NCBI GenBank assembly: GCA_023663915.1
Contig: JAMPGN010000050.1
Span: 1 to 20,882, forward strand
Reading direction: 5' to 3'
Length of the DNA: 20,882 bases
Source: Eubacterium sp.
Lineage (GTDB): Bacteria; Bacillota_A; Clostridia; Lachnospirales; Lachnospiraceae
Of this stretch, positions 13,259 through 20,840 are shown in pieces; position 1 is the first letter of the stretch, and each line of letters starts with the position of its first letter. The notes under the pieces are model-generated. The model made no database searches. It was not told where the DNA came from and was given only the letters and a program-made list of their open reading frames with translations. Made by a program: the position numbers and the translations under genes.

Positions 13259-14323
13259 ATGGAGGATAAAAGATTTGCGATACTGATCGATACGGATAAT
13301 ATATCTTCTAAATATATTTCTGCGATCATGGACGAAATGACAAAGCATGGTATCGTCACATACCGGAGGGCGTATGGCGATTGGACAAGCACGCAGGCGC
13401 GTAGTTGGAAATCGAAGCTGATGGAAAACTCGATCACGCCGATGCAGCAGTTCAGCAACACGGTAGGCAAGAACGCGACGGATTCCACGCTGATTATTGA
13501 TGCGATGGATATTTTGTATACAGGGAATGTGGACGGTTTTTGTATCGTATCCAGTGACGGAGATTTTACGCGTCTCGCGATCCGCCTGCGGGAGTCGGGA
13601 ATGCTGGTGGTCGGTATGGGGGAAGAGAAGACACCGAGGTCTTTTCGGACCGCCTGTTCGCAGTTTACCGTATTAGAGAATCTGATCGACGAGGACGAGG
13701 AAGACTTGCAGGAAGAAGAAGCATCGAAAGGGACAACGAAAGGAACAACCGGCACTGCGGCAGGAAAGACCGGTAAAAATAAAAAGACATCCGCCAAGAA
13801 TAGCGATGCCGACAAGGAATCGACATCGATCAGCAAAGAGGTTATCGAGAGCGCGATCATAAATATCATCACGGAGAATGAGAACAAAGATAAGGAGACG
13901 GGGCTTGGTGAGATCGGCAGCAGACTGTTGAATAAATATCCCGATTTTGATGTGCGTAATTATGGTTACAGTCTTCTTTCCCGTTTTTTGGAGGAAATTC
14001 CCAGTCTGAAACTGGTGAAAAATAACACGCGTATCAATGTGGAGCTGATGGCAAACCAAAACTCAGAGACGGAGATTACAGAATATATTAAGACGGTTGT
14101 GCGATGCAAAGGCGAGAAAGGAATGCGCGTGAATGAGCTGAGTAATATCGTGCACCGGAAATATGCGCGGTTCAAACCGAAGAATTACGGCTATTCCCAG
14201 TTTACCAAGTTCCTGCAGGCGATCCCTGAGTTGGAGATTTACGGTGATATCAATGCGCGCAAGGTGCGGTTTGCAGAGGAGAAGAAGAGTGATTCCGAGG
14301 AAAAGCAAGATTCTGGTAATTGA
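13259..14323 (+). CDS. NYN-domain (LabA/PIN-like) protein with two OST-HTH/LOTUS domains
   Basis: NYN domains are PIN-fold nucleases acting on RNA; OST-HTH/LOTUS domains bind RNA or proteins. The 354-aa protein starts KRFAILIDTDNIS with acidic Asp11 and Asp13. It continues with KNATDSTLIIDAMDIL (Asp75, Asp81) and VSSDGDFTRLA (Asp100, Asp102), so the full acidic NYN centre is present. A charged, low-complexity linker follows (~144-190). Two similar domains come next, ~192-262 (IGSRLLNKYPDFDVRNYGYSL) and ~268-340 (IVHRKYARFKPKNYGYSQF). ATG 13259 is favoured over TTG 13235, since the fold starts there, although the AAGGGG site is rather far (about 14 bases). Its 3' end overlaps the response regulator start by 35 bases. 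Confidence 0.88.
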   Translation: MEDKRFAILIDTDNISSKYISAIMDEMTKHGIVTYRRAYGDWTSTQARSWKSKLMENSITPMQQFSNTVGKNATDSTLIIDAMDILYTGNVDGFCIVSSDGDFTRLAIRLRESGMLVVGMGEEKTPRSFRTACSQFTVLENLIDEDEEDLQEEEASKGTTKGTTGTAAGKTGKNKKTSAKNSDADKESTSISKEVIESAIINIITENENKDKETGLGEIGSRLLNKYPDFDVRNYGYSLLSRFLEEIPSLKLVKNNTRINVELMANQNSETEITEYIKTVVRCKGEKGMRVNELSNIVHRKYARFKPKNYGYSQFTKFLQAIPELEIYGDINARKVRFAEEKKSDSEEKQDSGN

Positions 14324-14972
14324 CGATGATGTTTACATCGGGGATATGTTGGAGGAGATGCTAACGCGGGAAGGGTATGACGTTATGCGTGCCTTTTCCG
14401 GGACGGAGGCGGAGCTTTTGTTAGAGAAGACGGGAAGATCGGATCTGATTCTGCTCGATCTGATGCTGCCGGGGCTTTCGGGTGAGGAGTTATTGTCGAG
14501 ACTTAAGGGAATACCTGTGATTGTGGTCAGTGCGAAGGGCAGCATCGACGATAAGGTACAACTTCTCCTTGGCGGCGCGGCAGACTATATCACCAAACCC
14601 TTTGAGGGAAGGGAATTATTGGCGAGGGTCGCGGTACAGTTACGGAAGAATCAGGCGGTGGAAGATACAGAACGGATGTTATGCTTTGAGAATATTGTGA
14701 TGGCTGTAGGTGAGCATACCGTCATGGTAGGAGAACAGCCGGTCAGACTGACGAAGACAGAGTATGCCATTTTGAAAATATTGATGCAGAGTCCGTCGCA
14801 GGTTGTCACGAAGTCGCATCTTTTGAACCGTATCAGCGAGGACACGCCGGACTGCATGGAAAATTCGTTGAAAGTGCATATCAGCAACTTGCGCCGGAAA
14901 CTGCGGGAAGCAAGTGGCAGGGATTACATCGAAGCTGTGTGGGGGATTGGATTTAAATTACGGACTAATTAG
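14289..14972 (+). CDS. OmpR/PhoB-family response regulator
   Basis: With GTG 14289 the protein is 227 aa. The receiver domain has the acidic pocket IDDD (12-14), the phosphorylated Asp57 in LLDLMLPG, Ser81 and Lys103 in YITKPF. The C-terminal winged helix (~130-225) has VRLTKTEYAILKILM, DCMENSLKVHISNLRRKL and the end IEAVWGIGFKL. GAGGAG ends seven bases upstream of the GTG; earlier in-frame codons only encode a basic non-homologous stretch inside the NYN gene. It lies in the NYN transcription unit. The matching kinase is probably the one at 18415, beyond the AlbA_2 gene and exporter. TCTTAA repeats at the exporter and padR promoters are its candidate sites. Confidence 0.93.
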   Translation: MIPRKSKILVIDDDVYIGDMLEEMLTREGYDVMRAFSGTEAELLLEKTGRSDLILLDLMLPGLSGEELLSRLKGIPVIVVSAKGSIDDKVQLLLGGAADYITKPFEGRELLARVAVQLRKNQAVEDTERMLCFENIVMAVGEHTVMVGEQPVRLTKTEYAILKILMQSPSQVVTKSHLLNRISEDTPDCMENSLKVHISNLRRKLREASGRDYIEAVWGIGFKLRTN

Positions 14973-15033
14973 GGTTGGGCGATGATTTAGGTAGTGAGCA
15001 ATTTATCGTTGTAAATAGAGTAGATGTCTGAGT

Positions 15034-15081
15034 TAATCATCGTTTTATTCATCACATTTGTGATGAATAAAACGATGATTA
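15034..15081. repeat. Long perfect palindrome (23-bp stem, 2-base loop)
   Basis: Bases 15034-15056 pair perfectly with 15059-15081 around a TT loop; the arms run TAATCATCGTTTTATTC onward. No T-tract follows on either strand, so it is not a standard intrinsic terminator. It sits between the response regulator and the AlbA_2 promoter, whose -35 begins five bases later. Confidence 0.9.
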
Positions 15082-15085
15082 TGTG

Positions 15086-15114
15086 TTGATTAAAATAATA
15101 AAAAAGTATATATT
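15086..15114 (+). promoter_or_regulatory. Promoter of the AlbA_2 gene
   Basis: TTGATT (15086-15091) and TATATT (15109-15114) are separated by 17 A/T-rich bases. They lie 22 bases ahead of the start codon and directly after the long palindrome. Confidence 0.6.
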
Positions 15115-15136
15115 GTATAGGGAGAGAGGTGATTGC

Positions 15137-16438
15137 ATGAATCTCGGAATGGAAACGGAGCTGATCGAGTTCAAAAAGACAACAGGTGAATTGAAAGAAG
15201 GCATCGTTTCATTAGCTTCTATGTTGAATAAGAATGGCAAAGGCACATTATATTTTGGAGTAAGAAATGATGGTGAAATCTTAGGGCAGCAAATAGGAGA
15301 CCGCACACTGCGCGAGATATCCCAAGGGATTGCCAATGCGATTAAACCACAGATTATCCCGACGATTATTATGGAATTATGTGATGATAAAAATGTAATA
15401 AAAGTCACCGTCGAAGGAGATGAAAAACCTTATTCGGCATATGGAAAGTATTACATTCGGTCGGCAGACGAGGACAGGGAGATATCACCACAGCAGTTAC
15501 GCAATTTAATGCTGAGTGTATCAAATTCGATTGTAAATATTGAGGCGAATAATCAGGAGTTAACCTTTGAACAGTTAAAAATGTTATATGCCGGAAATAA
15601 TCTCATGCTTCGGGAGAATACTTTTGAACAGAATTTAAATCTTTTAACGCGTGATGGAACTTATAATTTAATGGCGGCTATTCTCGCGGACGTTAATAGT
15701 TATTCTATTAAAGTTGCGGTATTTCGTGGTACAGACAAGACGGATTTGATCAAGCGTAATGAATATGGTTATAAATGTATGCTTGTAGCCGTGAAGCAGG
15801 TGCTAGATTATATGGAAGCGCTGAATGATACCATAGTGGATGTTGGCGGCATCCTTAGAAAGGAAAGCAGATTGTTCGATTTTCCATGCTTCAGGGAGGC
15901 ATGGCTAAATGCCTGTCTGCATAATAATTGGTCGAGGCAGACACCGCCGGCAGTATATATGTTTGAAGACCGTATCGAAGTCATATCGGTGGGAGGTTTA
16001 CCAGAAGGACTTACTTTGGAAGAATTTTATGCAGGAAAAAGCAAGCCTGTGAATCTTGAACTTCAGCAGATTATGGTTCAGTTGGATTATATAGAACAGA
16101 CAGGACATGGAGTACCTTTGATTGTATCCCGGTATGGAAAAGAAGTATTTGACATAACGGAAAATTTTATTACAGTAACCATACCGTTAAAGAAAGATAA
16201 AGTGATGGAAAGGGATTGGCAAAAGGCGAATGGGTATCTATTGGATGAATGTGATAAAAATATATTAGGTTTGATGAAAGAAAATCCAAATATTACGGTG
16301 CATGAACTTAGCGGACAGATAGGGCTTGGAACAACATCAATTACAAAACATATTCGTATTCTGAGGGAAAAAGGTATTATTGAAAGAACAGGTTCCAAAA
16401 AGAAGGGACAATGGACCATAAAAGAGAAAATTTTATAG
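15137..16438 (+). CDS. AlbA_2 (Schlafen-like) domain ATPase / HTH transcriptional regulator
   Basis: The 433-aa protein belongs to the COG2865-type family. Residues ~5-125 are the AlbA_2 domain: TELIEFKKTTGELKEGIVSLASMLN, then GTLYFGVRNDGEILGQ and KYYIRSADEDREIS. Residues ~245-345 form a GHKL-like HATPase_c_4 region, with FREAWLNACLHNNW and IEVISVGGLPEGL, ending in the glycine motif QTGHGVP. A C-terminal winged helix follows (~385-430, IGLGTTSITKHIRILREKGIIERTGSKKKG). Such proteins are often accessory regulators, sometimes found in defence or mobile regions; the ligand is unknown. ATG 15137 is supported by GAGAGGTGA upstream. It separates the response regulator from the exporter and kinase it would normally adjoin. 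Confidence 0.87.
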   Translation: MNLGMETELIEFKKTTGELKEGIVSLASMLNKNGKGTLYFGVRNDGEILGQQIGDRTLREISQGIANAIKPQIIPTIIMELCDDKNVIKVTVEGDEKPYSAYGKYYIRSADEDREISPQQLRNLMLSVSNSIVNIEANNQELTFEQLKMLYAGNNLMLRENTFEQNLNLLTRDGTYNLMAAILADVNSYSIKVAVFRGTDKTDLIKRNEYGYKCMLVAVKQVLDYMEALNDTIVDVGGILRKESRLFDFPCFREAWLNACLHNNWSRQTPPAVYMFEDRIEVISVGGLPEGLTLEEFYAGKSKPVNLELQQIMVQLDYIEQTGHGVPLIVSRYGKEVFDITENFITVTIPLKKDKVMERDWQKANGYLLDECDKNILGLMKENPNITVHELSGQIGLGTTSITKHIRILREKGIIERTGSKKKGQWTIKEKIL

Positions 16439-16465
16439 TTTTTGATTTAAGAAAATTTTACCAAA

Positions 16466-16512
16466 TCTTAACTCTTTTCTTAACCGCTTTCTTAATATTT
16501 ATGAGATAGAAT
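16466..16512 (+). promoter_or_regulatory. Regulated promoter of the ABC exporter with three TCTTAA direct repeats
   Basis: TCTTAAC, TCTTAAC and TCTTAAT begin at 16466, 16478 and 16490, a 12-base period. They lead straight into TAGAAT (16507-16512) as -10. There is no proper -35, and the last repeat occupies that place, as in PhoB-class activated promoters. An inverted copy (TTTAAGAA) lies at about 16446. The likely ligand is the response regulator at 14289. Confidence 0.6.
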
Positions 16513-16601
16513 AACGGTATCACAAAGTAACAGTTCCAATGCATGAGACAGAGGGTCATCGGATTGTTACATGATAAAGTAAGAAAAGAGGAGGAGCGGT
16601 T

Positions 16602-17516
16602 ATGGAATATTGTCTGACAACGGACGCGCTGTGCAAGCAGTACAGGCAGGACAAGGCGTTGGACGGTCTCACGATGCATGTGCCGAAAGGGTCAATCTAT
16701 GGATTCGTTGGAAAGAACGGTGCTGGTAAGACAACGCTGATCCGCCTAGTCTGTGGTTTGCAGAAAGTCACTTCGGGCGATTATACTTTGTACGGAATCA
16801 ACCACACCGACAAAAGAATCGCGAAAGCGCGCAGACGTGTGGGTGCGATTGTGGAGACGCCGGCTGTCTATATGGATATGACAGCGCGGGATGATCTGAA
16901 AATGCAATACCGTGTGCTGGGACTGCCTTCGTATGAGGGAATCGAGGAACTGCTCAAACTGGTCGGGCTTGCGGATACCGGTAAAAAGAAGGCGAAAAAT
17001 TTTTCGCTGGGAATGCGGCAGCGGCTTGGGATCGCGGTTGCGCTGGCGGGCGATCCGGATCTTCTTATATTGGATGAGCCGATCAACGGGCTTGATCCGC
17101 AGGGAATCATAGAGATCAGAGAACTCATTTTAAAACTGAACAGGGAACGGCAGATTACCGTGCTGATATCCAGCCATATTCTGGAAGAACTGTCTAAATT
17201 GGCGACGCATTACGGATTCATCGACGGAGGTCGCATTATCCGGGAAGTCAGCGCACAGGAGTTGGAGATGGCATGCAGAAAATGCATTCATATAGAAGTA
17301 GACAATGCCGGAGCGCTCGCCCGCGTACTTCATGAAATGCAGATCGAGTACCGCATGACTGCAGAGAAGGAAGCGGAAATTTATGCGGATATGAGCGTGA
17401 CGAAGCTGGTGCTTGCCCTGCAGAAAGAAGACTGTGAGGTGCTTTCCTACAGAGAGCAGGATGAGAGTCTGGAGAGCTATTACGTCAATCTGGTGGGAGG
17501 TGAAGTGTATGAGTAG
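16602..17516 (+). CDS. ABC-2 type exporter, ATP-binding protein
   Basis: The 304-aa ATPase carries Walker A GKNGAGKTT (37-45), the signature FSLGMRQRLG, Walker B LLILDEPINGLDP and a switch SSHILEE. The C-terminal ~90 residues form the extension typical of lantibiotic-immunity or bacitracin-type exporters. AGGAGGAG precedes the ATG. Its stop overlaps the permease gene by eight bases. It energises the permease downstream; with the kinase and regulator this forms a sensing and detoxification module, by analogy with BcrA/LanF systems. The substrate, perhaps a peptide antibiotic, is inferred only. Confidence 0.94.
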   Translation: MEYCLTTDALCKQYRQDKALDGLTMHVPKGSIYGFVGKNGAGKTTLIRLVCGLQKVTSGDYTLYGINHTDKRIAKARRRVGAIVETPAVYMDMTARDDLKMQYRVLGLPSYEGIEELLKLVGLADTGKKKAKNFSLGMRQRLGIAVALAGDPDLLILDEPINGLDPQGIIEIRELILKLNRERQITVLISSHILEELSKLATHYGFIDGGRIIREVSAQELEMACRKCIHIEVDNAGALARVLHEMQIEYRMTAEKEAEIYADMSVTKLVLALQKEDCEVLSYREQDESLESYYVNLVGGEVYE

Positions 17517-18354
17517 ACTGCTTGCTGCCAATTTTGCCAGGTTGTGGAAGAGCAGGATCTTTCATGTGCTGGAGATTTTTGTCGTGGTCTACAGCGTTTT
17601 CCTGTATGGCGATGCCTATATTGCGGTTCATTATCATCATCAAATATACCATAATTGGAATTTATATTTTTTCAATGAAATGATGTTTATTGGCGTTGCG
17701 CTGGCGGTCTTTGTCTCTTTCTATATCGGTGTGGAATATAGCAACGGAACGATTCGCAATAAGTTGACGGCGGGGCATTCACGGTTTCACATTTACATGG
17801 CGAATCTGGTGGTTTGCTATGTTACTGGAATAATAACGTGTGTTATGTATAGTGTATTATCACTGATGTTAGGGCTTATTCTGATTGGAAAAGAGACGGT
17901 GCAGGGTTTGTGGAAACCAGGACATGGCATGGTAGTTGCATTATTTATTTTGATGGCATATACGGCAATTTCTGTGTTGATTTCCATGACCGATCGAAAT
18001 ACAATGCGCTCGGCTGTAGTGAATTTGCTTCTTTCCATTCTGCTCTTGTTTGCGGGGATTATCGTATGTCAGTATCTGGAAATGCCGGAGTATACTGTGC
18101 GGCTTACAACAGTGGAGGAAGAGTCGGGGGAGACTAAGACCGTGGAGGAGACGGTATATAATTCGAGATATCTGACCGGTACGAAGCGGAAAATATATGA
18201 AAGCGCAGAATTACTGCTGCCTTCCGCACAGGTGATGTATGTTGTGGATCGAGAGAAGGACTACTCGCCAAAACAGCCGTTATGCATGCTTGGAATCGCG
18301 GTGACATGCACCGGAGCGGGGATATGGATATTTGGCAGGAAGGATATTAAATAG
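17509..18354 (+). CDS. ABC-2 type exporter, permease
   Basis: This 281-aa protein starts at ATG 17509 with GGGAGG upstream. It has about six membrane helices: near residues 18-35, 57-77, 104-126, 135-155, 160-183 and 253-275. A larger extracytoplasmic segment lies before the last helix (PEYTVRLTTVEEESGETKTVEETVYNSRYL). The motif VEYSNGTIRNKLTAGHSR after helix 2 is typical of ABC-2 permeases of the BcrB/LanE type, where it contacts the ATPase. It forms the channel for the adjoining ATPase. The kinase gene follows after 60 bases. Confidence 0.9.
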   Translation: MSRLLAANFARLWKSRIFHVLEIFVVVYSVFLYGDAYIAVHYHHQIYHNWNLYFFNEMMFIGVALAVFVSFYIGVEYSNGTIRNKLTAGHSRFHIYMANLVVCYVTGIITCVMYSVLSLMLGLILIGKETVQGLWKPGHGMVVALFILMAYTAISVLISMTDRNTMRSAVVNLLLSILLLFAGIIVCQYLEMPEYTVRLTTVEEESGETKTVEETVYNSRYLTGTKRKIYESAELLLPSAQVMYVVDREKDYSPKQPLCMLGIAVTCTGAGIWIFGRKDIK

Positions 18355-18414
18355 TGATTTAACAATGCCTTATTGATGTTTTAATAATGTTTCGGGCAAA
18401 GGAGGATGATACCA

Positions 18415-19455
18415 ATGCAGATGTGTCTCATATGTGTACTGCTCAGTATTCTCTTCCTTTTTGCATGGAAAATATGGTCGCTGAGGAAGGCGACAAGGGA
18501 GATTCGGGAAGGACTCGCGGAAAAACTTGAGACGGAGACGAATATACTCATTACAATCGATAGCCGGGACAAGGCAATGCGGGGACTTGCAGAACAGCTC
18601 AACGTAGAATTGCGTCGCCTGCGTGAACAGAGGCGGCAGTATGAGCAGGGAAATCTGGCATTAAAGGAGACAATCACAAATGTCTCCCACGATATCCGCA
18701 CGCCGCTGACGGCGATCTGTGGTTATCTGGAACTGCTTGAAAAGGAAGAAAAGTCCGAGGCGGCGCAGCGGTATCTGTCAATCATTCAGAACCGCACGGA
18801 AGTATTGAAGGAACTGACGGAGGAACTTTTGGTATATACTACAGCAATTCCGGCGGAGCGAATCTCGCAACCGAGCGCAGTTCTTAAACAAGCGTCAACT
18901 CGCAAACAAGCGTCAACTCGCAAACAAGCGTCAACTCGCAAACAAGCGTCAGCTTGTAAACAAGCATCCGCTTGTTTTTTTAAAACAGGATATGAGAACG
19001 TGAGTTTGAACCACTGCCTGGAAGAGAGCGTTTCCGCTTATTACGGCGCATTGACCATGCGCGGAATTACACCGCAGATTCATATACCGGAAAATGAGGT
19101 GATACGCTGCTTGAATCCAGCTGCACTCTCCCGTATTTTGGAAAATGTGCTCAGCAATGCGGTCAAATACAGTGACGGGGACTTAGAGATCGCATTGTCC
19201 AAAGAGGGGGAGATTGCGTTTTCCAATCATGCCGCATCGCTTGACGAGGTGCAGGTGGGAAGGATGTTTGAGAGATTCTATACGGTGGAAAATGCGGAAC
19301 ATGCCACGGGTCTTGGTCTGTCGATCGCCCGCCTTTTGACGGAGCAGATGGGCGGCAGTATCAAGGCGCAGTATGAAGATAGCGTACTCACAATACGAAT
19401 TGCATTTCTTAATTTACGATTTAATTCCGTTAATACACTGTCTCGACATTTTTGA
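18415..19455 (+). CDS. Sensor histidine kinase with a repeat insertion
   Basis: The 346-aa kinase has one N-terminal membrane helix (~4-21) and almost no extracellular part, so it probably senses through the exporter. The DHp domain holds His92 in VSHDIRTPLTAICGYLELL. The ATP-binding domain contains NVLSNAVKYSDG and ATGLGLSIARLLTEQMGG; the usual DNG G1 box is replaced by SNHA, as in other members of this VanS-like group. ATG 18415 has AAAGGAGG nine bases upstream; ATG 18406 is too close. Between the two domains, residues 158-187 are five six-residue repeats, KQASTR x3 and KQASAC x2, absent from normal relatives as I know them. The last ~14 residues (after IRIAF) also look non-homologous and overlap the convergent gene. 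Confidence 0.9.
   Translation: MQMCLICVLLSILFLFAWKIWSLRKATREIREGLAEKLETETNILITIDSRDKAMRGLAEQLNVELRRLREQRRQYEQGNLALKETITNVSHDIRTPLTAICGYLELLEKEEKSEAAQRYLSIIQNRTEVLKELTEELLVYTTAIPAERISQPSAVLKQASTRKQASTRKQASTRKQASACKQASACFFKTGYENVSLNHCLEESVSAYYGALTMRGITPQIHIPENEVIRCLNPAALSRILENVLSNAVKYSDGDLEIALSKEGEIAFSNHAASLDEVQVGRMFERFYTVENAEHATGLGLSIARLLTEQMGGSIKAQYEDSVLTIRIAFLNLRFNSVNTLSRHF
18886..18975 (+). repeat. Five tandem 18-bp repeats inside the kinase gene
   Basis: Units start at 18886, 18904, 18922, 18940 and 18958. The first three are identical (AAACAAGCGTCAACTCGC). The fourth and fifth diverge so that each ends in GCTTGT, complementary to its own ACAAGC. The array keeps the reading frame. Confidence 0.95.
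18958..18981 (+). terminator. Terminator-shaped hairpin within the kinase coding region
   Basis: AAACAAGC (18958-18965) pairs with GCTTGTTT (18970-18977) around ATCC and runs into an unbroken T-tract ending at 18981. By structure it is an intrinsic terminator, but it is inside the ORF. A competing hairpin is offered by unit four (ACAAGC-GTCA-GCTTGT). Translating ribosomes would normally prevent termination. Confidence 0.6.
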
Positions 19456-20587
19456 TAACATTATCTTCTACTTGAAATCTCCACACAGAATGCCCTGGCA
19501 GCCGATGCTCTGTAAGATAATATGCGTTATCGAAAAATGTGATATAGTAGGGCGTTCCGCCGCCGATAAAATTGTTATATACATCTTCATAATCCCCATC
19601 AGTCAACGAAGATAAGTCTTTGGTGCGAATCATGGTGGCATAGTCCTGATTGCCGGTAATGTCTGTGGAGACTGTAATATAGAAGTAATCCTGAATCGGG
19701 GTAAGCTGTATCATGCCCGCCATGCTTTCTGGAACAGGATATGTTTCTTGAATCTCGAAACTTTCAAGGTCGGCGCGGATGATAGAGCAGTTTCCCGATA
19801 CAAAGTAGATATCACCGCCGACGATCGTAAAAGAACGCACATAGACATTGTTGAGAGACTCTATGCGACGGATCTCGGTCAGATACATGCGGGGATCGTC
19901 TGGGTTGTGGCGGAACAGATACATTTCGCCACTCATCGAGCTCCATGCATAAAAAGTATCCGTCGGCGCGTCGTAGATGATATAGTGGGGACGATTGCCG
20001 ATCTCACGAAAAGTCTGTGTGTGGACGTAAGCGTCGCCCTTTTTTTCAAAAATCAAAATGCGGTGCTGCTCCGTATCGTCGATCAGATATACGATGCCAT
20101 CGCTTGCGAGGGTGTGTCCTTTGTCGATATCGTCCGTCATGACTTTCCATTCGTAGAGCGGGTCAGTCAGATTATCGTTGTAGATCACCTGGTTATGATA
20201 GCAGTCCACCAGAAAATAGGTGTCGTCCACTTTGGTAAGATAGGTGGGGACGCTTAGGTCGGTGCAGGGGTTTGTTTTCATGTCTGCGGTGGATGTGACA
20301 TTAGTGTCATCAACATTGGATTCGGAGACAAGTTCGGACGCACGGAGGTATTCTGTGACCGGTCCGGGGATCTGAGAAGGATTCGGAGAACGGTCAGAAT
20401 CATTCTGAGTCATGACCAATGTCCATAGAGTGTCCGATTGCGTGGAAAAATGCCGATAAAGCGCGGCGCAAAGTACAATGAGGAGAAGTATCGCAGCGGC
20501 GGATATAAGGTAAATAACTTTTCCAAGGGTCTTTTTTCTTTGTTTCTTGAGCCTGTTTTCGGGTTGGGTTTTCTGTGTTTTTTTCAT
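19430..20587 (-). CDS. Membrane-anchored probable beta-propeller protein
   Basis: With ATG 20587 (AGGA eight bases ahead) the protein is 385 aa. An in-frame ATG at 20611 without a clear ribosome binding site would add eight residues. A basic N-terminus is followed by one membrane helix at ~23-44. A Ser/Asp/Asn-rich linker comes next, then ~270 residues of repeated strands: DTYFLVDCYHNQVIYND, DGIVYLIDDTEQHRILIFEK, DTFYAWSSMSGEMYLFRH, GDIYFVSGNCSIIRADL and FDNAYYLTEHRLPGHSVWRF. The spacing suggests a six- or seven-bladed propeller outside the membrane. I do not recognise a named family. The gene converges on the kinase and their ends overlap by 26 bases with no terminator between them. Confidence 0.8.
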   Translation of the reverse strand: MKKTQKTQPENRLKKQRKKTLGKVIYLISAAAILLLIVLCAALYRHFSTQSDTLWTLVMTQNDSDRSPNPSQIPGPVTEYLRASELVSESNVDDTNVTSTADMKTNPCTDLSVPTYLTKVDDTYFLVDCYHNQVIYNDNLTDPLYEWKVMTDDIDKGHTLASDGIVYLIDDTEQHRILIFEKKGDAYVHTQTFREIGNRPHYIIYDAPTDTFYAWSSMSGEMYLFRHNPDDPRMYLTEIRRIESLNNVYVRSFTIVGGDIYFVSGNCSIIRADLESFEIQETYPVPESMAGMIQLTPIQDYFYITVSTDITGNQDYATMIRTKDLSSLTDGDYEDVYNNFIGGGTPYYITFFDNAYYLTEHRLPGHSVWRFQVEDNVIKNVETVY

Positions 20588-20782
20588 GTGGGTTTTCCTA
20601 ATGTGGTTCATTTGCTGTCAACTTCGTGAGCCTTTTATGTTTTATGCAATCGGTCAGTCAAAGTCTATTGAAAGAGCTTTCGATATCTGAAATATGTTGA
20701 AATATCGCATGTTATTTATGAACAAGGGACAGCATCTGCTTCTCCAAATTCTCATAAACGTAACAGTTCAGCCATGCCATTC

Positions 20783-20840
20783 ATAATTTGCCAGAATGTA
20801 CATTATGCACAGAAGATTTACGATCTAGCTGGCAAATTAT
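20783..20840. repeat. 12-bp inverted repeat upstream of the propeller gene
   Basis: ATAATTTGCCAG (20783-20794) and CTGGCAAATTAT (20829-20840) form a perfect inverted repeat with a 34-base loop. A small GGGCG-TC-CGCCC hairpin follows at 20848-20859. There is no T-tract. No gene is seen between 20612 and the window edge. Confidence 0.6.

Noticed and set aside
14163..14288. Extended N-terminus of the response regulator frame
   Set aside because: These codons lie inside the NYN gene and give a basic, non-homologous stretch. GTG 14289 has a good ribosome binding site and begins right at the receiver domain.
16425..16460. Direct repeat AGAAAATTTTA at 16425 and 16450
   Set aside because: The unit is a simple A/T palindrome at the AlbA_2 gene end and is likely by chance in AT-rich DNA.
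18886..18975. Regular repeats as a possible CRISPR array
   Set aside because: The units are contiguous without spacers, only 18 bases long, and translate in frame within the kinase.
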